From assembly GCF_039537705.1 (NCBI RefSeq), contig NZ_BAABBA010000005.1, positions 62,001 to 126,000 on the forward strand: 64,000 bases of DNA. Direction: 5' to 3'. The notes under the pieces were generated by a model. The model searched no databases and was not told the DNA's origin. It saw only the letters and a program-made list of their open reading frames with translations. A program made the position numbers and the translations under genes. Below, piece by piece: positions 58,575-64,000 of this stretch; position 1 is the stretch's first letter, and each line of letters begins with the position of its first letter. This stretch comes from Georgenia daeguensis (GTDB lineage Bacteria; Actinomycetota; Actinomycetes; Actinomycetales; Actinomycetaceae).

Positions 58575-59735
58575 TCAGCGCCCGCGCGTGCCGCGCAGGC
58601 CGATCCACATCCAGATCGCCCCGAAGGTCATGGTCGCCGCGGCGTAGCCCCAGATCGCGCCGCTCAGGCCGCCGAGGATCCAGCCGAGCACCGGCCCCAG
58701 GACGGCGAGGACGGTCTCCATCAGGCGGCCCGACCACAGCGCGGCCCGGCCGGTGTGGAAGCGCACGACCATGTAGTAGAACTCCCCGATCACGTTGCCG
58801 GCCACGTACAGGCCGGCGGGGACGGCCCAGGGGCCGATCTCCGCGATGACGCCGAGCGGCAGCGGGACGACCTCGATCCACGCCAGCGCGAGGGCGGCGG
58901 CCGTGCCGAAGAAGGCGGCTCCGCCCAGCACGGCTCCGACGAGCGGGACGGAGTGCAGGCGGGAGCGGGTCATGCCCGCGATGACCGGGCGCAGCGGCGA
59001 GAGCACCAGGCGCGCCGGCGCGGAGACGTTGGACACCGCCCGGTACAGGCCGAACTGGTGCAGGCTCATCGGGAGGAAGAGCAGGTACGGGGTGCCGATC
59101 GAGCCGATGTTCATCATCGTGGCGTCGGCGATCAGCGTCTTGATGGCGTGGTGGTGCTCCACCATCCACCTCTTGACCCCGGCCGGGTGGCCGATCACTG
59201 GGCGGACGACGCCCAGCGTGCCCCCGGCCGCGCCCCCCGCCCACGCGAGGAGCAGGCTCAGGAGTCCGTGCTGGTCGGTGAGGTAGCCCGCCGCCCACCC
59301 GGCAAGGAACCCGACCACGACCATGACGTCGCCGGCCAGCACGCGCCGCCACCGGTCGGAGTGGGCCTGGAAGAACCGGCCGCCGTCGTAGTAGACCATC
59401 AGGGCGGCGCCGGCCCCGGCGACCAGCGTGACGGCCGGGTCGAGCGTGGTCAGCTCGGCCACCACGGCGACGGCGGCCCCGCACAGCAGCGCCACCCAGG
59501 CCAGAGAGCTGCCGTACTCCGACCAGCGCGCGAGCGTGCCGCCGGTGCGGGCGGTGACGATCCAGGCGTCGCAGACCGTCGAGAAGACGACGGAGATCCC
59601 CAGCACGTAGGTCAGGTACAGCGCGGAGAAGTGCCCGTAGTCGGCGGCCTCGAGGGTGGCGAGCCCCACCAGCTGCGGCAGGAGTGAGCCGACGGCGTGC
59701 ACGCCCGTGGACACCACCACGCGAGTGCGGGACAT
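58575..59735 (-). CDS. Wzx-type polysaccharide flippase-like membrane protein
   Basis: A 386-residue protein with about ten to eleven hydrophobic segments, slightly shorter than typical Wzx (~420-480). The N-terminal segment STGVHAVGSLLPQLVGL, LYLTYVLGISVVFSTVCDAW and the repeated GLYRAVSNVSAPARLVLSPL are of the MOP/oligosaccharide-flippase kind. ATG at 59735 with GAGGTGG upstream. It is placed between the polysaccharide operon and the CapK-like genes, where a lipid-linked repeat-unit flippase would be expected. Confidence 0.75.
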   Translation of the reverse strand: MSRTRVVVSTGVHAVGSLLPQLVGLATLEAADYGHFSALYLTYVLGISVVFSTVCDAWIVTARTGGTLARWSEYGSSLAWVALLCGAAVAVVAELTTLDPAVTLVAGAGAALMVYYDGGRFFQAHSDRWRRVLAGDVMVVVGFLAGWAAGYLTDQHGLLSLLLAWAGGAAGGTLGVVRPVIGHPAGVKRWMVEHHHAIKTLIADATMMNIGSIGTPYLLFLPMSLHQFGLYRAVSNVSAPARLVLSPLRPVIAGMTRSRLHSVPLVGAVLGGAAFFGTAAALALAWIEVVPLPLGVIAEIGPWAVPAGLYVAGNVIGEFYYMVVRFHTGRAALWSGRLMETVLAVLGPVLGWILGGLSGAIWGYAAATMTFGAIWMWIGLRGTRGR

Positions 59736-59927
59736 CCGGCCACCTCGAATCGCCGCCCTGGCTCCCGATGGCCACGGCCCGCCGAACGCTACACGGCACG
59801 CCGTCGGCCACGGCGGCGAACGGCCGATCGATCGACCCGGCTCCGCCGTCGGACAAATGCTCCCGCGCCCGGCGGCCCCGCTGCTACCGTGAGCGCCACG
59901 GCTGGGGGGTCCTCCAGAGAGGTACCG

Positions 59928-61238
59928 ATGAGCGCATCCGCCCTCGTCCGGCGGCACGCCTTCTGGGCGCTCGACCGTGCCCGGGGAGGCACCCTCGCCA
60001 GGTCCGTCGCCGACGTCGACGCCTTGTTCGCCGCGCCGCACAGCCCGGCCGCCCGTGCCGCCCGCCGGGACCGGCTCGCCCGGCTCCTCCACCACGCCAC
60101 CCGGGCCACCCGGTTCCACGCCGGTCACGACCCCGCCGACCTCGCCTCGTTCCCCGTGGTCGACAAGGGGACGTACCGCGAGCACGGCGCCGCCATGCGC
60201 TCCGCCGGCTGCACCGACCGCCAGCTCCACCGGCACCGCACCTCCGGCTCGACGGGCACCCCGTTCGAGGCGGTCTGGGACGACGTCAAGGCGCGGCGCA
60301 ACCAGGCCGACGCGATCGCCCTGGCCCGCCGTGCGGGGTACGAGCTGGGGATGCCGCTGGTGTACCTGCGTACGTGGCAGGGCCAGTACGGCGGGGGCGG
60401 CCTGCAGAAGTGGGCCCGGGCGGTGGTGCCGGTGGAGGTCCTCGGCCTGGACGAGGCGCGGGCGCGCGCGGTGCTCGCCGGGATCCGGCGACGGGGCCGC
60501 CCGGTGGCGCTGCTGGGCTACGGCTCGGCGCTGGCGGAGCTTTGCCGGGCGCTGGACGCCGGCGCACCGCCGGTCGAGGGGCTGGTCTCCGCCGTCGTCG
60601 CCGTCGGGGAGGCCCCCACCGAGTACCTGCGGGCCGCCGTCCCGCGCCACCTCGGGCGCCCGCTCGTCGCCCGCTACTCCAACACCGAGAACGGCCTGAT
60701 CGCGCAGGAGGACGGGTCGGTGGCGTACCACGTCAACGTGGCGAGCTACGTCGTCGAGGTGCTGCGGCGCGACCGCGACGAGCCGGCCGCCCCCGGGGAG
60801 ACCGGACGGATCGTGGTCACGGACCTGTTCAACCGCGCCATGCCCTTCATCCGCTACGACACCGGGGACCTCGGCAGCCTCGCCGTCGACGACGGCGGCC
60901 GGGCGGACGACGCGGTCCTCGCCAGCGTCGCGGGCCGGGTGCTCGACGTCGTCACCGACACCCGCGGCCGCCCCGTGAACCCCATGGGGACGCCGGAGCT
61001 GGAGGACTACGCCGACGTCCGGCAGTTCCAGCTCGCCCAGACCGGTCCCGGCCGCTACGAGGTCCGCCTCAACGCAGCGCCCGACGGCGGGCGCGACGCC
61101 CGGATCCGCCAGGAGTTCCTCGGGGTGCTGGGGCGCGACGCGGACGTGCGGGTCGTCCACGTCGACGGGGTCCCGCTGCTCGACTCCGGCAAGCGCCAGA
61201 TGATCGTGAACGAGTGGCGCGCCGCGCGGCGGGGGTGA
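59928..61238 (+). CDS. CapK/PaaK-like adenylate-forming enzyme (paralog 2 of 3)
   Basis: A 436-residue paralog of the gene at 42888, highly similar along its whole length. AMP loop TSGSTGTPFEAVWDDVK, YSNTENGLIAQED, FNRAMPFIRYDTGD and the C-terminal LLDSGKRQMIVNEW are all present. GAGAGG is upstream of the ATG at 59928. It is divergent from the flippase gene and followed after 38 bases by an exported protein. Role in glycan acylation or activation of an acid is inferred from location. Confidence 0.83.
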   Translation: MSASALVRRHAFWALDRARGGTLARSVADVDALFAAPHSPAARAARRDRLARLLHHATRATRFHAGHDPADLASFPVVDKGTYREHGAAMRSAGCTDRQLHRHRTSGSTGTPFEAVWDDVKARRNQADAIALARRAGYELGMPLVYLRTWQGQYGGGGLQKWARAVVPVEVLGLDEARARAVLAGIRRRGRPVALLGYGSALAELCRALDAGAPPVEGLVSAVVAVGEAPTEYLRAAVPRHLGRPLVARYSNTENGLIAQEDGSVAYHVNVASYVVEVLRRDRDEPAAPGETGRIVVTDLFNRAMPFIRYDTGDLGSLAVDDGGRADDAVLASVAGRVLDVVTDTRGRPVNPMGTPELEDYADVRQFQLAQTGPGRYEVRLNAAPDGGRDARIRQEFLGVLGRDADVRVVHVDGVPLLDSGKRQMIVNEWRAARRG

Positions 61239-61276
61239 GCGGTGAGGGCTTGCCCCGGCGGGAACGGGCACGGACC

Positions 61277-62461
61277 ATGGGACCCATGGCCGGCCGGTGG
61301 AGCGGTGCTGTCCTGGCGCTCGCCGGGATCGCGGTGGTGGCGATGAACGTCGCGCTGCCGGGCCTGACCCCGCCCTCCGAGGTGGGTCCCGTCGTCGAGC
61401 GCTCCGCCGCGGAGCCCCGGCCGGCCGCGGCCGGCCCCCGCCTGGTGAAGTACGGCCAGGACATCCCCAGCCCCGAGCAGGTGGCCGCCGCCGCGGGCCG
61501 CTACGACGCGCTGCCCTTCGACGGCATCGTGATGCGGACCCCCGAGTCCGCCGACATCTTCTCGCCCCGGCGCGTCGAGCACGGCGCGCTGCTGCGGCAG
61601 GTCTCCGCGCTGCCGGCCGGCCTGCGGATGCAGGACAACTGGGTGCGCATCACCCTGCACGACGAGCTCGACTGGTCCGACGACGCGCTGTGGCGCACAG
61701 TCGCCGCGAACGCGGGCACGATGGCCCGGGCGCTGCGAGAGAGCGGCCGGCCCTACGCCGGTATCTGGTTCGACAACGAGTGGTACGGCGAGGGCGGCTC
61801 CCCGTGGGACTACGGGACCAGCACCCGGGCGTGGACGCCGTCGGACGACGACGGCGCCACGCCGGGCCTCGCGCCGGAGGAGGCGACGGCGCTCACGCGC
61901 AGCCGCGGCGCGCAGGTCATGGCCGCCATGACCGGCGGCTGGCCCGACCTGAAGGTCATGGTGCTGTTCGGGCCCTGGGTCTCCGAGCCGTCGACGTACG
62001 AGGCGCTGACCGACGCCGGTCTGCCCTACAACGACATCTCCTGGGTCAACGAGCTCTCCGGGCCGTTCTTCTCGGGCATGGTCGACCGGCGCGGCCAGGC
62101 GACCGTGATCGACGGCGGCGAGTACTACGGCGCGCGCAGCCGCGACGAGTACGCCACGTTCGCCGACTGGCAGCGGCGCGGGTTCCTGCTCGCCGGCAGC
62201 CGGTCGGTGCGGGCGGCCGAGGCGCAGGACTACCGGAGCGGCGTCGCCTCGGCGCTGGCCGTGTACGACCGCGACCAGCAGGACGACTACCACGTGCTCG
62301 ACGCCGACACCCTGGGCGACCTCACGCAGGACGCGCTGGCCGAGGCTACCGACTACGTGTGGCTCTACACCGAGGAGCACGAGTGGGGCGCCTCGCGGTC
62401 CATGAAGCCCGAGGTGCCGCAGGAGTACGTCGACGCGATCGCGGCCGCCCGTCGGCGGTGA
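61277..62461 (+). CDS. Exported/membrane-anchored protein of unknown function
   Basis: A 394-residue protein I do not recognise. One N-terminal hydrophobic helix (GAVLALAGIAVVAMNVALPG) acts as signal or anchor. The rest is soluble and contains KYGQDIPSP, PFDGIVMRTP, MRITLHDELDWSDDALW-like acidic patches, YAGIWFDNEWYGEGGSPWDY and KVMVLFGPWVSEPSTYE, consistent with a TIM-barrel glycoside-hydrolase-like fold with candidate acids in FDNEWYGE. No family can be named. Start is ATG 61277; ATG 61286 is an alternative and the ribosome site is weak. It lies between two CapK-like genes on the same strand. Confidence 0.7.
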   Translation: MGPMAGRWSGAVLALAGIAVVAMNVALPGLTPPSEVGPVVERSAAEPRPAAAGPRLVKYGQDIPSPEQVAAAAGRYDALPFDGIVMRTPESADIFSPRRVEHGALLRQVSALPAGLRMQDNWVRITLHDELDWSDDALWRTVAANAGTMARALRESGRPYAGIWFDNEWYGEGGSPWDYGTSTRAWTPSDDDGATPGLAPEEATALTRSRGAQVMAAMTGGWPDLKVMVLFGPWVSEPSTYEALTDAGLPYNDISWVNELSGPFFSGMVDRRGQATVIDGGEYYGARSRDEYATFADWQRRGFLLAGSRSVRAAEAQDYRSGVASALAVYDRDQQDDYHVLDADTLGDLTQDALAEATDYVWLYTEEHEWGASRSMKPEVPQEYVDAIAAARRR

Positions 62462-62551
62462 CCCACCGCGTTCCGGACGCGCACGGCCTCTGATCCGGCC
62501 CGCACGCACGCCCGGTCCCGCTACGGTGAGATCCCGCGAGCAGGAGTCTGG

Positions 62552-63904
62552 ATGAACATCTCCACGGGCGCCCGGAACCGAGCGTTCTGGGCCGTCGACC
62601 GGCTGAAGGGCTCCCCGGTGCGCCGTTCGCTCCGGGACATCGAGGCGATCCTGGCCGCGCCCCGTTCCGCCTCCGTCCAGGCGTTCCTCGACCGCCGGCT
62701 GCGCCGCCTGCTGGCGCACGCGGCGGCGACGGTCCCGCAACTCGCCGGCTGCGACCCGGACCGCCTGAGCAGCTTCCCGGTGGTCCACAAGGCGATGATG
62801 CGCGACGGCGGGGCGGACTTCCGCTCCCGGCCCTACCTCCACGCGCACCTGTCGGAGACCGCCACGAGCGGGTCCACGGGCGCGCCGTTCCGGGTCCTGC
62901 GCGACGACGTCAAGGTGCGCCGCAACGTCGTCGACGCTCTGGCGCTGGCCCGTGCGGCGGGCTACGACGTCGGGATGCCGATGTTCTACCTCCGCCGCGA
63001 GCACCCGTCGTCGCGGCTGCGTGAGTGGGCGGAGAACCTCGTGGACATCGACGTCGGGGACATGCGCGAGGGGGCCGCGCCCCGGGAGGTCGCGCGGATC
63101 CGCGGCACGCGCGGGCCGGTGGCGCTCATCGGGTACGCCTCCGGGCTGGAGGCGCTGTGCCGCGAGATCGAGTCGCAGGGGTCGCCGCTGGAGCACGTGG
63201 CGTGCGTCATCAGCCTGGCCGAGAGCCCGAGCGAGTACCTCTACCGCTCCAGCCCGCGGTTCTTCGGCCAGGAGCTGACCGCCCGCTACTCGGACGTCGA
63301 GCTCGGGCTCCTCGCCCAGCAACGCCCCGGTGAGCGCCCGTACCGGATCAACGTGGCCAGCCACCACGTCGAGATCCTCGCCCTCGACGGCGACGGACCC
63401 GCGGCTCCCGGCGAGATCGGCCGGATCGTGGTCACGGACCTGTTCAACCGCGCCATGCCGTTCGTCCGGTACGACACCGGGGACCTCGGCCGGTTCGCCG
63501 TGCTCCCCGACGGCACGCCGGACACCACCGTCCTCGAGGAGATCACCGGGCGGATCAACGACCAGATTTACGACACCGCCGACCGCCTGGTCTCGGTGCT
63601 CGGCATCGTCCGCGACTGGGGGGCCTACCGCGGGATCGAGGAGTGGCAGCTCGTCCAGACGGGCTCCGGCACCTATCTCTTCAGGCAGAAGGCGACGGTC
63701 GACGCCGAGCGGGACCGCGCCCTCGCCGAGGAGTTCCGGTCCTACCTCGGGCGGGACGCCCGCATCGAGATGCGATACGTGGACGGCATCCCGCTGCTGC
63801 GCTCGGGCAAGCGGCGCGCGTTCGCCAACGAGTGGGACCGGGGCACGCCCGCTGCGGGTCCGGGGCGGGCCGGCGCGGCACCGGCGCAGTTCGCGACCGC
63901 CTGA
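62552..63904 (+). CDS. CapK/PaaK-like adenylate-forming enzyme (paralog 3 of 3)
   Basis: A 450-residue, more diverged paralog. The AMP loop is TSGSTGAPFRVLRDDVK, the second motif YSDVELGLLAQQR (Asn replaced by Asp/Val relative to YSNTENG), then FNRAMPFVRYDTGD and LLRSGKRRAFANEW. It has a ~20-residue Gly/Ala/Pro tail. AGCAGGAG lies upstream of the ATG. The changes around the YSN motif suggest a different substrate from paralogs 1 and 2. Confidence 0.83.
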   Translation: MNISTGARNRAFWAVDRLKGSPVRRSLRDIEAILAAPRSASVQAFLDRRLRRLLAHAAATVPQLAGCDPDRLSSFPVVHKAMMRDGGADFRSRPYLHAHLSETATSGSTGAPFRVLRDDVKVRRNVVDALALARAAGYDVGMPMFYLRREHPSSRLREWAENLVDIDVGDMREGAAPREVARIRGTRGPVALIGYASGLEALCREIESQGSPLEHVACVISLAESPSEYLYRSSPRFFGQELTARYSDVELGLLAQQRPGERPYRINVASHHVEILALDGDGPAAPGEIGRIVVTDLFNRAMPFVRYDTGDLGRFAVLPDGTPDTTVLEEITGRINDQIYDTADRLVSVLGIVRDWGAYRGIEEWQLVQTGSGTYLFRQKATVDAERDRALAEEFRSYLGRDARIEMRYVDGIPLLRSGKRRAFANEWDRGTPAAGPGRAGAAPAQFATA

Positions 63905-63907
63905 CGC

Positions 63908-64000
63908 CTACTCCCCCGCGGCCTCCGCGAGCACCTCCTCCAGCGCCCCGGGGTCGAGCAGCACCGCCTCGACGTCGTGGCGCGCCGCCCAGCGGCCGGC
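63908..64000 (-). CDS. C-terminal fragment of an unidentified gene running off the right edge
   Basis: Thirty codons and a TAG stop on the minus strand, read from the window edge: the fragment AGRWAARHDVEAVLLDPGALEE, then VLAEAAGE, has coding-like composition and the frame is open to the edge. It faces the CapK-like gene with a three-base gap. Identity unknown; the polysaccharide locus probably continues. Confidence 0.5.
   Translation of the reverse strand, partial: AGRWAARHDVEAVLLDPGALEEVLAEAAGE

Overview
The window is very GC-rich (roughly 70-75% by eye) with GTG starts, GTGA/ATGA stop-start overlaps and strong GGAGG-type ribosome sites. It looks like the chromosome of an actinobacterium, probably a Micrococcales member (Cellulomonas/Georgenia-like). 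The genus is inferred, not shown. No rRNA, tRNA, CRISPR array, transposase or phage gene was seen.

Layout. (1) 1-5.3 kb: a DASS-type anion transporter, a 14-copy 16-bp tandem repeat, a three-gene operon for a 2-oxoacid dehydrogenase-type E1 (alpha, beta) with a free-standing lipoyl domain and no E2, a STAS protein and an HTH-only IclR regulator. (2) 5.8-8.3 kb: two exported low-complexity proteins; the second carries five chaplin-like beta repeats and a C-terminal LADTG sorting signal. (3) 8.5-10.4 kb: a large initiating sugar transferase coupled to a small unknown protein. (4) 10.7-26.3 kb, minus strand: a deoxysugar/pentose catabolic block: fused rhamnulose-P aldolase/dehydrogenase, SDR, fucose isomerase-like protein, two xylulokinase-type kinases, FucU, transaldolase-like protein, LacI regulator, class II aldolase, rhamnulokinase-like kinase and a sugar ABC importer. 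A perfect palindrome close to the ideal lac operator lies upstream of the ABC genes. (5) 26.5-35.8 kb: the L-rhamnose block: second rhamnulokinase, RhaI, rhamnose mutarotase, a four-gene ABC importer and a divergent LacI regulator with two identical TGAATCGTTTCA sites. Rhamnose would be imported, mutarotated, isomerised and phosphorylated here, then cleaved and oxidised by the fused enzyme of block 4.

(6) 35.9-38.6 kb: a secreted subtilase and an MFS transporter, convergent. (7) 38.7-42.7 kb: an OmpR-type response regulator, two Hpt-like proteins that both lack the phosphoacceptor histidine, a SipW-type signal peptidase and two proteins with SipW-type signal peptides, separated by an array of four hairpins. 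This is the most unusual part of the window: it looks like a surface-fibre export module tied to unusual phosphorelay-like proteins. (8) 42.9-47.0 kb: a CapK-like adenylate-forming enzyme, then a PAS histidine kinase coupled to a membrane protein with a degenerate GGDEF domain.

(9) 47.2-64 kb: a polysaccharide locus: a formyltransferase-like/beta-propeller protein, Wzc-type tyrosine kinase, Wzy-like polymerase, ATP-grasp, DegT aminotransferase, GT4 glycosyltransferase, PglC-like initiating transferase, FlaA1/PglF-type dehydratase and a Wzx-like flippase on the minus strand. Two more CapK-like paralogs flanking an exported protein of unknown function lie on the plus strand. The dehydratase, aminotransferase and PglC-like enzymes together suggest a 4-amino-sugar-primed polysaccharide. 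The window ends inside another minus-strand gene.
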